38,147 nucleotides of DNA from Akkermansiaceae bacterium (GCA_013041925.1 JABDRB010000033.1:1-38147); one strand, 5' to 3'. Positions 6,676 through 15,732 are shown, counted from the first letter of the stretch. Notes: generated from the sequence alone by a model not told the origin. Translations and numbers: made by a program.

Positions 6676-8529
6676 CTACTTTTCCTGGTTGGGGTCGTAG
6701 AAAATTTTGATGTCGGCCTCTTGTGTGCCAAGTAGTTCTTGGGCCCGGATCAGGGCGTCGCGGGTCGAGATGTTCGGGTTCTCGCTAAAATACATAAAGA
6801 GATTGGTTTCTCCCTGGGTGCGATCACATCCTTTCTGCAGGGTTTTGAGGACGCCTGATTTTTTGAGCACCTCGTAGACGTCGCGGGTGGCACCGGAGAC
6901 AAGGACGTGGACGCCTTTTTTACGTGTGTGTTTGATGAGGTCCTCGAGGGCAAGCACGCTGGTGGCATCGAGGTGGCGTGCATTTTTGAGTCGGAGAATA
7001 ATCACCTTGAGGTTTTCATCGGCGATGGTGCGTTGGACCTGAGTGCGAAACAAGTCGGCGGCGCCGAAAAAGAGGTCGCCCTCGACGTGGACAATCGAGA
7101 TGGCTGGGATAGCGCGAGCGCGTTTTTCGCCCAGCTCGCGGAGGTCACCGTCATTGCTGATTTCATATTCCACGAGGTGGGGTTTGGACGCTTTACGGAG
7201 AAACAAGGTGATGGAGAGCCCGACGCCGATGAAGATGGCATAATCGAGTCGGGTCAGCAGGGTGGCGCAGAAGGTGGTGATGATGACCAACGCGTCGCCC
7301 GGTGTGGAACGTAGGCAGATCCGGATGTTTTTTGTATTGATGAGGGAGATGGCGATCCCGACAACGAGTGCCGCAAGCGACGTTTTCGGGATGTTTTCCA
7401 CGATGGGTAACTTCACCAGAATGTAGAAACCGAGCAGACAGAGAAGCCCGCAGAACATGGAGGAAAAACGTGTTTTTGAGTGCGATTCGTAATTCAGGGC
7501 TGAGCGAGTGAGAGAACCGGATGCGGGCATGGCGGCGACGAGTGACGTGGCGATATTGGCCATGCCGACGGAGAGCATGTCCTGGTTGACATCTGAGCGC
7601 CCCCCCGACCGGCTGGCCAGTGATTTGGCCATCACCGTGTTTTCCAGTGAGGCGAGGAAGGCAATGGCAAATGCCACCCCGAGCAGGGCGGAGACGTCCT
7701 CCATATTGACGCTGGGGATGGCTGGTGAGAGGTGGTCGAGCTGGAAAGCGGTAAAGGTCTCCAAGGACGCAAAGGCGGGGGCCCATGTGCGTAATATCCA
7801 GCCGACGACGGCAGAGACCGTCAGGCTGAGTGCAAAGTTGGGTAAGGTTGGGATTTTTTTCTGAAGAATGAGATAGAGAACGAGTGTGCCACCACCGAGC
7901 ACCGCGGGTTGCCAGTGGTAGTTATCGCACAGGTTGGCCATTTTATGGATGATGGCAAAAAAGGTTTTAGCGGATTCCCCATCGCTCATCGGTCCCGCGA
8001 TGCCGAAGACGTGTTTGAGTTGGTTGGTGAGGATCAGCAGCGCGGCGCCGGTGATATAGCCGACGAGGACGCTGCGGCTGACATACTGAAGGAGGTCGGC
8101 AACCTTGAACAGGGCACCAAAAATCGAGAGCACCCCGACCATCAACACCAGCAGCGGCATGTATTCTTCCGGTGACTTATCCAGCGTCCCAGCGGCGGCA
8201 AAGAAACTAAACACCATGAACGATGTCGCATTGGTTGGGCCTAAGATGGTATGGCGTGAGCTTGAAAAAAGTGGCGCAACGATGGCGGCTAAGGCGGAGC
8301 AAATGATGCCGTAGTGGATGGGGAGATCAGCGATGGCGGCGTAGGCCATGCCTTGGGGGAGCGCGAGCAGGGCGACGTTGATGGCGGCTTTGATGTCGTA
8401 GCCGAACTTCTCGCTATTATAGCGTTGCATCGGGCCGAGCGCGGGGAAGCGGTCGAGTCCGTTTCCCGAGAGAATCCGCAGGGTCGCTTTAAAGGTGTCA
8501 CGAAGGACGGCTTTGATTTGGCGTATCAT
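6676..8529 (-). CDS. SulP-family anion transporter with STAS domain
   Basis: Inner-membrane transporter of 617 residues in the SLC26/SulP family, which carries sulfate, bicarbonate or other anions. The N-terminal membrane domain begins with ALLALPQGMAYAAIADLP, the typical first-helix signature, and has GPTNATSFMV where the family has its GPT motif. About ten to twelve membrane segments follow up to about residue 440. A STAS domain occupies about 480-575, with the characteristic DATS loop near residue 520. The extra C-terminal tail (about 575-617) is not part of STAS. The substrate cannot be read from sequence. Its start ATG is 2 nt after the lptF/G stop, so the two are cotranscribed. Confidence 0.9.
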   Translation of the reverse strand: MIRQIKAVLRDTFKATLRILSGNGLDRFPALGPMQRYNSEKFGYDIKAAINVALLALPQGMAYAAIADLPIHYGIICSALAAIVAPLFSSSRHTILGPTNATSFMVFSFFAAAGTLDKSPEEYMPLLVLMVGVLSIFGALFKVADLLQYVSRSVLVGYITGAALLILTNQLKHVFGIAGPMSDGESAKTFFAIIHKMANLCDNYHWQPAVLGGGTLVLYLILQKKIPTLPNFALSLTVSAVVGWILRTWAPAFASLETFTAFQLDHLSPAIPSVNMEDVSALLGVAFAIAFLASLENTVMAKSLASRSGGRSDVNQDMLSVGMANIATSLVAAMPASGSLTRSALNYESHSKTRFSSMFCGLLCLLGFYILVKLPIVENIPKTSLAALVVGIAISLINTKNIRICLRSTPGDALVIITTFCATLLTRLDYAIFIGVGLSITLFLRKASKPHLVEYEISNDGDLRELGEKRARAIPAISIVHVEGDLFFGAADLFRTQVQRTIADENLKVIILRLKNARHLDATSVLALEDLIKHTRKKGVHVLVSGATRDVYEVLKKSGVLKTLQKGCDRTQGETNLFMYFSENPNISTRDALIRAQELLGTQEADIKIFYDPNQEK

Positions 8530-8531
8530 GG

Positions 8532-9635
8532 TTATTTACTTCGTGCCTTGTAAAAAAGGTGGATGCCGAGTGCGAGGCAGAGGACATTGGGCAACCAGTA
8601 AAGCATGATGGCCGTGTTGCCGCTATTTTTCTGAAACTGCCCAGCGATCATAAAAAAGAGGAAATATCCGAGGCCCACGAGGATGCTGATGGCGAGGCCG
8701 GTGGATGTTTCTTTTCTGCGGGCGTTGATGCCGAGTGGGACGGCGACCATGGCAAGGGCGAGGCAGGCGAGGGAGAATGCGTATCGGCGGTGGATTTCGT
8801 TGCTGAGTTTGTGGCGTTTTTCCGATTCAAGGGAGCTGTCACTGGCTAAGGTTTGGCGGATTTCCGTATTGGTCATCGTGCTGGCTTTGAGTTTTTTCTT
8901 CCGATCTCTGGCAAAGTCGAAAAGCAGGGGTTCTTGTTCTCCGATAAAGGCAAGCTCGCGGGTGCCATCGGGGTTTCGGGTTTCCATATAGGCATCGGTG
9001 AGGTGGAGCCGAAGTTGTTTGCTTTCTTGGATAATCTTCAACTTTGCCTCGCGGGCGTAGACGCTAGCGGTCGGGAAGCCCGTTTGGTGTGCTTCTTCGA
9101 GCTGATAGAGGTGCAGCCCGTGTAGGAGATTTCCTTGGCGTGATTCGACAAAGACCTTTTGATCTTGGAAGCTGGTTTGCACGACCCCGGGGTCAAGCAT
9201 GGCATTGGGGTTTTTTTTGACGGCTTCGTAGAGCACGTCCTTGATGGTGCTTTTGGCTTTGGGTGCCATGCTGATGTTGAGCCAAAGACAAAGTACGCAA
9301 AGGGCGGTGCCGATGGCGAAGACGGGCATGGCGACTCGGGTAAGACTGATCCCCGCCATACGCATGCTGACCAGTTCGTTTTCGGCGGAGATACGTCCAA
9401 AGACTAAGAGGACGGCCACAAGAAACCCCCATGGAATGGTGTAGATCAGTGAGAACGGAACAACGCTGAGGATGAAGCGCAAGACCAGCGCTGGGGAGGC
9501 ATGTTTCTCCACCAGTAACGGGCGTAGTTCTTTAAAGAGGTTACCCATGACCAGCAAAACACTGAGCACGATGACCCCAAAGATCGTGGCCGCAATGATT
9601 TGCTTACCGATGTAGCGATCCATGAGCCGTAACAT
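8532..9635 (-). CDS. LptF/LptG-family LPS export permease
   Basis: Permease of 367 residues in the YjgP/YjgQ family. LptF and LptG form the membrane part of the LptB2FG ABC transporter that extracts lipopolysaccharide from the inner membrane. It opens with MLRLMDRYIGKQIIAATIFG, the usual start for the family. Three N-terminal membrane helices are followed by a periplasmic beta-jellyroll region (about 120-265) and three C-terminal helices. Which paralogue it is (F or G) cannot be settled; the partner and LptB are not in the window. ATG 9635 fits the family; ATG 9623 (MDRYIG) is an alternative. Tight coupling to sulP (2 nt) suggests one operon. Confidence 0.87.
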   Translation of the reverse strand: MLRLMDRYIGKQIIAATIFGVIVLSVLLVMGNLFKELRPLLVEKHASPALVLRFILSVVPFSLIYTIPWGFLVAVLLVFGRISAENELVSMRMAGISLTRVAMPVFAIGTALCVLCLWLNISMAPKAKSTIKDVLYEAVKKNPNAMLDPGVVQTSFQDQKVFVESRQGNLLHGLHLYQLEEAHQTGFPTASVYAREAKLKIIQESKQLRLHLTDAYMETRNPDGTRELAFIGEQEPLLFDFARDRKKKLKASTMTNTEIRQTLASDSSLESEKRHKLSNEIHRRYAFSLACLALAMVAVPLGINARRKETSTGLAISILVGLGYFLFFMIAGQFQKNSGNTAIMLYWLPNVLCLALGIHLFYKARSK

Positions 9636-9812
9636 GAATCTGATTTTGATCGGGAAAGGAGAAGGTGTCGAGTGCCGACTGGGGTGTGACAGCAATTATA
9701 CCGCGAATAATGATGCGGCAAAAAAAGGCAGGATGAGGATTGAAGCTCAACCCAGGTGTGTAGCTCCCCTCTTTGCCATCAGTTATGGTGGCGTGGCGGT
9801 GGGTGGCGGCCG

Positions 9813-10268
9813 TTAGGTGTCTTGCATTGACTTCGGCTTACCGAGGATTTCCTGAAGGACGATGGCCTGTTGGCACGACTGGGGGGAGGCGAGCAGTTTT
9901 CGGATCGCTTGGCTTACGTTCCTGTGGGGAGCTCTCCGCATACTTCCGGGTGTCATGCGTTGATTGAATCGGTCGGCCGCCGCTTGTTGCTCGCTGCTGA
10001 GCGATACCTTTTTGGGTCGGGTGGGTGGTGGCGCCTGTGGTGATGGTGTCGCCGCCTGTGGCATGGGGGGTGGAGCTTGCTGCTCCTTCATCGCTGTCTG
10101 CCGATGGCGGATTTCCTCGCGGAAGTCCTCATAGATGTCGTGCAGCGATTCTGAAACGTTGTGGTCGGGTTGCTCCCCCCGCGTCTTAATTTTTTCGCCT
10201 AACCACTTAAAGGCGCTGACCACGACGAAGAGGATCAGGATAATGATGCGGCCGTCGATTTCCTCCAT
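9813..10268 (-). CDS. Membrane-anchored protein of unknown function next to floA
   Basis: A protein of 151 residues. After MEEIDGR it has one membrane helix (IIILILFVVVSAFKWL), then a charged, partly coiled segment (about 30-65), a proline- and alanine-rich linker (about 66-90) and a C-terminal helical region ending in IRKLLASPQSCQQAIVLQEILGKPKS. The last stretch looks like the conserved part. I recognise no family. It lies 92 nt downstream of floA on the same strand and so probably shares its transcript. Bacillus floA neighbours usually include an NfeD protein; this protein has no NfeD features but could serve as a membrane partner, which is inference. Confidence 0.75.
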   Translation of the reverse strand: MEEIDGRIIILILFVVVSAFKWLGEKIKTRGEQPDHNVSESLHDIYEDFREEIRHRQTAMKEQQAPPPMPQAATPSPQAPPPTRPKKVSLSSEQQAAADRFNQRMTPGSMRRAPHRNVSQAIRKLLASPQSCQQAIVLQEILGKPKSMQDT

Positions 10269-10360
10269 GGGGTGTTGGGCTTATGGGTGATGAGGTGATT
10301 GAGGCGTTTGGAGCATCGGCGGACGGGCCGCCCGAAGGCGGCCATGACTACGTTGGGAAC

Positions 10361-11392
10361 TTAGTCTGTGGCTTCGGTGTCATCGCCGGCGATGGAGTCG
10401 CGCATCTTGGTGTCGGCGGTGACATTTTGATATTTAACGAAGTCCATGATACCGAGGTTGCCACTGCGGAATGCTTCAGCCATAGCCATGGGGATCTCGG
10501 CTTCGGCTTCGACCACCTTGGCGCGCATTTCCTGGGTGCGTGCGGACATTTCTTGTTCCACGGCGACGGCGGCAGCGCGGCGCATCTCGGCTTTGGCTTG
10601 GGCAACTTGTTTATCGGCTTCCGCTTGCTCGGCCTGGAGGCGTGCGCCGATGTTGTCGGCGACATCGACATCGGCAATATCGATTGAGAGGATTTCAAAG
10701 GCGGTGGAGGCATCGACCCCTTTTTCGAGGACGAGTTTGGAGATGTTATCGGGGTTTTCCAGCACATGTTTGTAGGAAAGGGCTGAACCGACGGAAGTGA
10801 CGATACCTTCACCGACCCGAGCGATGATGGTTTCCTCGGTGGCACCACCGACAAAGCGGTCGAGGTTGGTGCGCACGGTGACGCGGGCGCGGGCGTTAAC
10901 GGCGATACCGTCTTTGGCGACGGCGGTGATTTTGGATGTGCCGCTGGTGGGGGCAGGGACATCGATCACTTTCGGGTTGATTGATGTGCGGACAGCCTCG
11001 AGTACGGTTTTACCGGTGTCCTTGGTGGCGAGGTCGATCGCGCAGGCACGGTTGAACGAGAGGGAGATGCCAGCTTTATCGGCAGCAATCATGGCGAGGA
11101 CGACGTGGGTGACATCCCCTCCGGAGAGGTAGTGGGCTTCGAGCATCTCCGTGGTGAATTCAAGGCCAGCCTTGACCGAGGTGATACGGCTGTCGACGAT
11201 CATAGAGAAGGGGACCTTTCTGAGCCACATACCGACCAAGCTGCCCATGCTGACGGGGGCTTGGGAGAGTTTAGCGCGCAACCAAGTTTTGAAAAACTTG
11301 AGCAGGACAAAAAAGAAAATGAGGCCGAAAATAAGGGCGGCGACGAGGAGGATGGGGCCTAAGGGGATTTGGGCAATAATGGGTGCTGGCAT
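10361..11392 (-). CDS. floA: Flotillin-like membrane microdomain protein FloA
   Basis: A protein of 343 residues in the flotillin-like FloA family (UPF0365, YqfA), which scaffolds functional membrane microdomains. The N-terminus has a membrane segment ([18 protein letters not shown]). An SPFH-like region follows with [14 protein letters not shown] and [23 protein letters not shown]. The C-terminal half is the coiled region rich in Glu and Ala, typical of FloA, e.g. [21 protein letters not shown] start at ATG 11392 (MPAPIIAQ); upstream in-frame codons add a low-complexity Thr/Ile stretch not seen in the family. It diverges from the small lipoprotein gene at 11530. Length and order match the family closely. 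Confidence 0.93.
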   Translation of the reverse strand: MPAPIIAQIPLGPILLVAALIFGLIFFFVLLKFFKTWLRAKLSQAPVSMGSLVGMWLRKVPFSMIVDSRITSVKAGLEFTTEMLEAHYLSGGDVTHVVLAMIAADKAGISLSFNRACAIDLATKDTGKTVLEAVRTSINPKVIDVPAPTSGTSKITAVAKDGIAVNARARVTVRTNLDRFVGGATEETIIARVGEGIVTSVGSALSYKHVLENPDNISKLVLEKGVDASTAFEILSIDIADVDVADNIGARLQAEQAEADKQVAQAKAEMRRAAAVAVEQEMSARTQEMRAKVVEAEAEIPMAMAEAFRSGNLGIMDFVKYQNVTADTKMRDSIAGDDTEATD

Positions 11393-11529
11393 GATTGTAG
11401 TGGTGGGTGAGATTGTTGTTATCGTCAATTTGTGGTAAGTAGGCCGACGATGCAAGACCGCATGTGAATAAAATTAGACAGTAATGACGCCTTGCTTTCC
11501 CGTCCGTATGGGGTATGGAACGCGGTGAC

Positions 11530-11721
11530 ATGAAACAATTCATTTTTAGCTCACTTGCGGTGATTGGCGTATTTGCCTTTATTTCGTGTGAACGCCACGA
11601 CTGGGAAGACAGCGCCGAGGGGAAGAAGGATGGAACCAAGAACCTCTATCCCCAGGACAAAAAATCGGATCACGGGGAAGCGGCCGGTGATCACTCCGGT
11701 CACGATGGACACAATCACTAG
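11530..11721 (+). CDS. Small His-rich lipoprotein, 63 aa
   Basis: Short lipoprotein precursor. MKQFIFSSLAVIGVFAFISC gives a clear signal peptide and lipobox, with Cys20 the lipidated residue. The mature part is acidic and hydrophilic and ends in DHSGHDGHNH, a His/Asp tail that could bind divalent metal. An in-frame ATG at 11515 adds MERGD and is less likely. The reading frame of the downstream membrane protein overlaps its end if that gene starts at ATG 11705. No family recognised; metal binding is inferred from composition only. Confidence 0.6.
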   Translation: MKQFIFSSLAVIGVFAFISCERHDWEDSAEGKKDGTKNLYPQDKKSDHGEAAGDHSGHDGHNH

Positions 11722-12670
11722 GGGGCGACAATTGGATCCTCAGGCAAAATCTCGTCCGCCACTCTGGTTGTTGCCGAATTTGCTGAGTATTGATGCTCCG
11801 TTGGTGGCGGTTGCCTGGATGTGGATGCTCGCCAAGGCACTGCGGGTCGAGTATATCCAGTCGGCGGTTTGGTGGGTATTGCCTACGGCGATTTGGTGTG
11901 TTTACGTGCTGGATCGACTGCTTGACGGGTGGGCACACCTTGAGGTGCGTGATGCATCGCCGCGGCATCAGTTTCACTGGCGTTGGCGTTGGTGGTTGTT
12001 ATCGGTTGCCTTGGTTGCGGGGGGTGTCAGTATTTATCAGTCGTTGTATGTGCTCTCACGGTCGATGTTTTCGGCGGGTTTGGTGGCATTGTTGTTGTGT
12101 GGCATTTATTTTCTTTTGGCGTATTTTCGTGGGCGTGAGGTGCCGTATACGAAAAACCTGATGGCGGGGATGATTTTTGCCATGGGGATTGGGATCCCGG
12201 TGAATGCGGCGAGTGCCACGTTGTTGGTGACGGACTTGAATGATGTGATCTACGCATGGAACCACACTGGGTTACGAGATGCGATTTGGAACGTGGGTAG
12301 GATGGTCGTGAGCACCTTGGTGGTGGTCTTTTACCAGTGCACGGCGGTTTGGGTATTGGGTTTGCTCTGCATGATGAATATCACCGCGATTGACCTCTGG
12401 GAAAAGGTGGATGGGGTTGAAAATGATGAGGATGTTGATGGTCATGAAGCGGCATTGTCATTGGGTCTGATTGTGTTGGCGGGCGGGTCGCTTGTGTTTG
12501 CGGCGATGCAAGCCGATGAATACTCGAAGCCTTTTTTCTATGCGGTGATGGTAGCTGCGGCCTCGCTGCAGGTGATTAATCATTACCGAGATCGCTTCAC
12601 GATCAATGGCCTGCGTGTGCTTGCCGATGTCGCCTTGCTGGTGCCCTTGCCGGTTTTTTTGGTCGCCTAA
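11705..12670 (+). CDS. Polytopic membrane protein, possibly UbiA-superfamily-like
   Basis: A protein of about 321 residues with seven to nine membrane helices. Around residue 66 it has VYVLDRLLDGWAH (Asp70, Asp74), followed by ASPRHQFHWRWRW. The spacing of two aspartates after a helix recalls the DxxxD prenyl-diphosphate motif of UbiA prenyltransferases, but the canonical NDxxDxxxD is not complete. The second half has NHYRDRF, which may be a degenerate second motif. The start is uncertain: ATG 11705 overlaps the previous gene by 17 nt, and the frame is open further upstream. I cannot name a substrate. The distance to the SprT-like gene is 50 nt on the same strand. Confidence 0.6.
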   Translation: MDTITRGRQLDPQAKSRPPLWLLPNLLSIDAPLVAVAWMWMLAKALRVEYIQSAVWWVLPTAIWCVYVLDRLLDGWAHLEVRDASPRHQFHWRWRWWLLSVALVAGGVSIYQSLYVLSRSMFSAGLVALLLCGIYFLLAYFRGREVPYTKNLMAGMIFAMGIGIPVNAASATLLVTDLNDVIYAWNHTGLRDAIWNVGRMVVSTLVVVFYQCTAVWVLGLLCMMNITAIDLWEKVDGVENDEDVDGHEAALSLGLIVLAGGSLVFAAMQADEYSKPFFYAVMVAAASLQVINHYRDRFTINGLRVLADVALLVPLPVFLVA

Positions 12671-12720
12671 ATGATCACAGCTTGTGGCGGTGCTGTGGCT
12701 GAGGTAAAACGTTTTTTGTC

Positions 12721-13287
12721 ATGCAGCTTGAGTTTATCTTCCGCCGAAAAAAGGTGCCCGTATCGGGCGCTGTACATCGTCGGGATGACGCCAAGACGAC
12801 GGAATGTGCCGAGGCCTTAATCGGTCTGGGGTTGGATGCCTTGGCAAAAAAAGTTGTGGTCGTCTGGAATGCGAGAATGCGCACCACGGCGGGCCGCGCA
12901 TTCTGGCCGGAGGGGAAAATTGAACTCAACCCGAAGTTGATGGATGTTGCCCCTGGGGAAGTCCGTGGGACGTTGTTGCATGAGTTGGCCCATTTGGTGG
13001 CGTATGCACGGGCGGGGCGGAGACGAATTGCGGCGCACGGCGCGGAGTGGCGGCAGGCATGTGTTGACCTTGGAATCGCAGGCGAGCGGGCGACGCATTC
13101 CTTGCCCTTACCGGGGAGGACGATGCGGAAGAAGTGGCGCTACGCGTGTCCCGCATGCGGCGACGGGTTTGATCGGGCGCGGAAGATGAAGCGCGCAGCC
13201 GCTTGTTTCACCTGTTGTAAAGAGCACCATGGTGGCAACTACCATGCGAGGTTTCGTTTGGTCGAAACGAAACGGGCGGAAGATTAG
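12721..13287 (+). CDS. SprT-like zinc metalloprotease-domain protein
   Basis: A protein of 188 residues with the SprT-like arrangement. The zincin motif is LLHELAHLVAYARAG (His87, Glu88, His91), followed by AAHGAEWRQAC with His106 as the third metal ligand. A C-terminal zinc ribbon has CPAC (Cys143, Cys146) and CFTCC (Cys162, Cys165). Eukaryotic relatives (Spartan) cleave DNA-protein crosslinks; the role of bacterial SprT-like proteins is poorly defined. ATG 12721 gives a sensible start. Its stop overlaps the stop of the opposing DUF3817 gene by 3 nt (TTAG arrangement at 13284-13287). Confidence 0.85.
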   Translation: MQLEFIFRRKKVPVSGAVHRRDDAKTTECAEALIGLGLDALAKKVVVVWNARMRTTAGRAFWPEGKIELNPKLMDVAPGEVRGTLLHELAHLVAYARAGRRRIAAHGAEWRQACVDLGIAGERATHSLPLPGRTMRKKWRYACPACGDGFDRARKMKRAAACFTCCKEHHGGNYHARFRLVETKRAED

Positions 13288-13607
13288 GCGGCGGGCTGGT
13301 TGGGTGTGGATGGCGCTGGGGATTGTTTCTTGAGCCAACGCTCGACCCAGAGCGGCGCGAATGGCACGAGCGATGCGGCAAAGATCCAGAAGGGAGGTTT
13401 TAAGGACCATTTCTGCACGAGCATGGCATGGAGGAGGGCGCAGCAGAAGAGGCAGAACAGGACACCGTGTGCCATGCCGACGATGCGCACCGCGAGTGGT
13501 TCCCCCCCGATATATTTCAGTGGCATTGCGATGCCGAGAAGGATGAGGTAGGAGAGAGCCTCGATGAGGCTGATGACGCGGAGGCGGTTGATGGCGGTGC
13601 TAAGCAT
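13284..13607 (-). CDS. DUF3817-family membrane protein
   Basis: A small integral membrane protein of 107 residues from ATG 13607 (MLSTAINRLRVISLIEALSYL). It has three membrane helices, the family signature of RxxxxIEALSYL in the first helix, a PLKYIGG loop and VGMAHGVLF in the second helix. These mark the DUF3817 family, also found as the small membrane domain next to transporters. The function is unknown. The frame is open back to 13694 but the extra residues are not family-like and would run into chrA. It is divergent from chrA, with about 81 nt between starts. Confidence 0.8.
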   Translation of the reverse strand: MLSTAINRLRVISLIEALSYLILLGIAMPLKYIGGEPLAVRIVGMAHGVLFCLFCCALLHAMLVQKWSLKPPFWIFAASLVPFAPLWVERWLKKQSPAPSTPNQPAA

Positions 13608-13688
13608 GGGCAGGTGGTAGGGGGAGATGACAAAAATGACAAGAAATTGGTCATTGGAAATCACGGCGTCAAAGGTAACATACGGCTT

Positions 13689-14873
13689 ATGCATCGCGGA
13701 TGGTTGGAATGTTTCTGGATCTCACTCAAACTCGGGTTGACCTCGTTCGGGGGGCCCGTCGCGCACCTTGGGTACTTTCGGGAGGCTTATGTGGTAAGGG
13801 AAAAATGGCTGAACGAAGATCGGTATGCCGAGCTGGTCGCCCTGACCCAATTTTTGCCGGGCCCAGGAAGCAGTCAGCTGGGTGCCGCGATTGGATATGA
13901 ACGAGCGGGTTGGTTGGGAGGGCTCGGGGCGTGGCTCGGTTTCACCTTACCCTCGGCATTGCTGATGATTGCGTTGGCTGTCGGGATGGATGGGGTGGAG
14001 CAGTGGCTCGGGACCGGTTGGCTACACGGGCTTAAATTGGCTGCCATCGCGGTGGTGGTCGTGGCTCTTTGGGGGATGCGAAAAAGCCTGTGTCCGCGAT
14101 GGCCGGAGATGTTATTCGCCGCGGTGGCCTGGGTGGTTTTATCGATCGCAGCGCAGGCGTGGGTGCAGCCGGTGATGATTCTCATCGGTGGTTTGGCTGG
14201 GATATTGATTTTTCGGGAGCATGAGGGGCCGGAGGAGGCGCCGCGAGGTGGTATGATTCCCCTGCGTGGGATACTCGCCGCCGTGGTGGTGATGTTGGCT
14301 CTCTTATGGGTGCCTTGGATGATGGATGGCAACAGGGACGTGCAGGGGACGGGTGGTCTGCTTAGGGCTGGTGCCCTTGTCTTTGGCGGTGGGCATGTCG
14401 TGCTTCCCTTACTCGAATCCAGCACGGTGGGCACGGGGATGGTGGACAAGGAGACGTTTCTTGCGGGTTATGGTGCGGCTCAGGCGGTGCCGGGTCCCTT
14501 GTTTACCTTTGGGGGTTTTCTGGGCGCCTCGATCCCGCTTTTTGGGCATACATGGCTCGGCCCATGGCTCGGTGGTGCGGTTGGGATCACCGCTGTTTTT
14601 CTCCCTGGAATGGTGTTGCTGGCGGGTGGATTGCCGCTGTGGAACCGACTTAAACACTTTGCATGGGCCCGCGCTGGAGTGCGGGGGGCCAATGCCACGG
14701 TGGTTGGCGTGTTGGGGGCGGCATTATGGGGGATGCTCAGCAACGGAGGGCTGCACGGATTGATGGATGCTGTCGGGATTGTGATGTTGGTGCTGGCGAT
14801 CTATTGGCGGTGGCTTCCTGTCTGGGCCATTGTGCTGGTTGCGGCGGTGGTCGCCGGCATCGTTGGTGGATAA
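13689..14873 (+). CDS. chrA: Chromate/anion transporter of the CHR family
   Basis: A membrane protein of 394 residues with the two homologous halves of the CHR (ChrA) superfamily. The first half has the signature LGLTSFGGPVAHLGYFREAYV and ALTQFLPGPGSSQLG. The second has RAGALVFGGGHVVLPLLE and GYGAAQAVPGPLFTFGGFLG. Characterised members export chromate by proton antiport; the natural substrate in bacteria without chromate exposure may be sulfate or another oxyanion. I take ATG 13689 (MHRGWLECF); upstream codons in this frame are in shadow of DUF3817. It converges on the isomerase gene with a 6-nt gap. No regulator such as ChrB is adjacent. Confidence 0.88.
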   Translation: MHRGWLECFWISLKLGLTSFGGPVAHLGYFREAYVVREKWLNEDRYAELVALTQFLPGPGSSQLGAAIGYERAGWLGGLGAWLGFTLPSALLMIALAVGMDGVEQWLGTGWLHGLKLAAIAVVVVALWGMRKSLCPRWPEMLFAAVAWVVLSIAAQAWVQPVMILIGGLAGILIFREHEGPEEAPRGGMIPLRGILAAVVVMLALLWVPWMMDGNRDVQGTGGLLRAGALVFGGGHVVLPLLESSTVGTGMVDKETFLAGYGAAQAVPGPLFTFGGFLGASIPLFGHTWLGPWLGGAVGITAVFLPGMVLLAGGLPLWNRLKHFAWARAGVRGANATVVGVLGAALWGMLSNGGLHGLMDAVGIVMLVLAIYWRWLPVWAIVLVAAVVAGIVGG

Positions 14874-14879
14874 TGCGGG

Positions 14880-15653
14880 TTATGAGGCGCTGCATAACGC
14901 AACGGCACGGGGGAGAAACTCGAACGGGTCTTCGGTGGTTGGCACATATTCTTGGCCGATAAATCCATCAAATCCGGTGGCCTCAATGGCGCGGGCGATG
15001 GCGGGGTAGTTGAGTTCTTGGCTGGCATCAAACTCATGCCTACCTGGCACCCCCGCGGTGTGGTAGTGGCTGATATATGGGTGGTAGGATTGAATGGTGC
15101 GGATGACATCACCTTCCATGATCTGCATGTGGTAGATGTCATAGAGCAGTCGGAAATGGGGTGAGTCGATACGTTTACAAAGTGCTGCGCCCCATGCCGT
15201 GTGGTCGCACTGGTAATCGGGATGATCGACTTTTGAATTGAGTAGTTCCATCACCAAGGTGACGCCGTGATGTGCCGCCAGTGGGATGAGTGGAGCCAAC
15301 CCGAGTGCGCAATGTTCCATCCCTTGTGGATCGGAAACCCCTGCGCGGTTGCCAGAGAAGCAGATTACCTGTTTGACACCTAATTGGGCTGCCGCAGGAA
15401 TGAGTTTTTCATAGATCCCGTGCAGTGCTGGGTGGTAGGCGGGGTTGTTAAACCCTTTTTCGATTTCGCCAATACCCTCGGCATCTGGGTGGGCCGCGGT
15501 GATGGTGCATTCCATTCCGTGACGTTGCACCACCGGGATTTCATCAAGGAGCAGGAGGTCGATCCCCGAAACTCCCCACTGGGGAAGGAGTTCGCACAGG
15601 GTATCAAGCGGCGTGGATCCAAAGCACCAGCGGGAGACAGAATGTTTGATCAT
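14880..15653 (-). CDS. Hydroxypyruvate isomerase-like TIM-barrel protein
   Basis: A protein of 257 residues in the xylose-isomerase-like TIM-barrel family (hydroxypyruvate isomerase, Hyi, COG3622). The metal and catalytic residues are visible as LVMELLNSKVDHPDY, RLLYDIYHMQIMEGD, ISHYHTAGVPGRHEFD and FIGQEYVP, matching Hyi spacing. Hyi interconverts hydroxypyruvate and tartronate semialdehyde, but the family includes related sugar isomerases, so the substrate is only probable. ATG 15653 (MIKHSVSRW) is chosen; ATG 15662 (MGCMIKH) is an alternative. No glyoxylate-pathway genes lie beside it. It diverges from the helical-repeat gene at 15796. Confidence 0.8.
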   Translation of the reverse strand: MIKHSVSRWCFGSTPLDTLCELLPQWGVSGIDLLLLDEIPVVQRHGMECTITAAHPDAEGIGEIEKGFNNPAYHPALHGIYEKLIPAAAQLGVKQVICFSGNRAGVSDPQGMEHCALGLAPLIPLAAHHGVTLVMELLNSKVDHPDYQCDHTAWGAALCKRIDSPHFRLLYDIYHMQIMEGDVIRTIQSYHPYISHYHTAGVPGRHEFDASQELNYPAIARAIEATGFDGFIGQEYVPTTEDPFEFLPRAVALCSAS

Positions 15654-15718
15654 GCAGCCCATCGATAATGCAAGCCCCCGAAAATAGAAAGTGTAGAAAC
15701 TTGAATATGCGTCAGAGT

Positions 15719-15732
15719 GTTGAAAATTCAAC
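15719..15732 (+). promoter_or_regulatory. Inverted repeat GTTGAA-AA-TTCAAC in divergent intergenic region
   Basis: A perfect 6-bp inverted repeat with a 2-bp spacer lies between the divergent isomerase and helical-repeat genes. A TATAAC at 15765-15770 lies downstream of it and could serve as a -10 element for the rightward gene, but no matching -35 is convincing. It may be an operator; it may also be chance in this AT-rich stretch. Confidence 0.2.

Noticed and set aside
13428-13688. Extension of the chrA frame upstream to 13428
   Set aside because: The added residues are acidic and low-complexity, run antisense through DUF3817, and the CHR family starts close to MHRGWLECF.
15663-15718. Extension of the isomerase gene upstream to 16013 on the minus strand
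   Set aside because: The extra residues overlap the helical-repeat gene and its signal peptide, and the Hyi fold starts at MIKHSVSRW.
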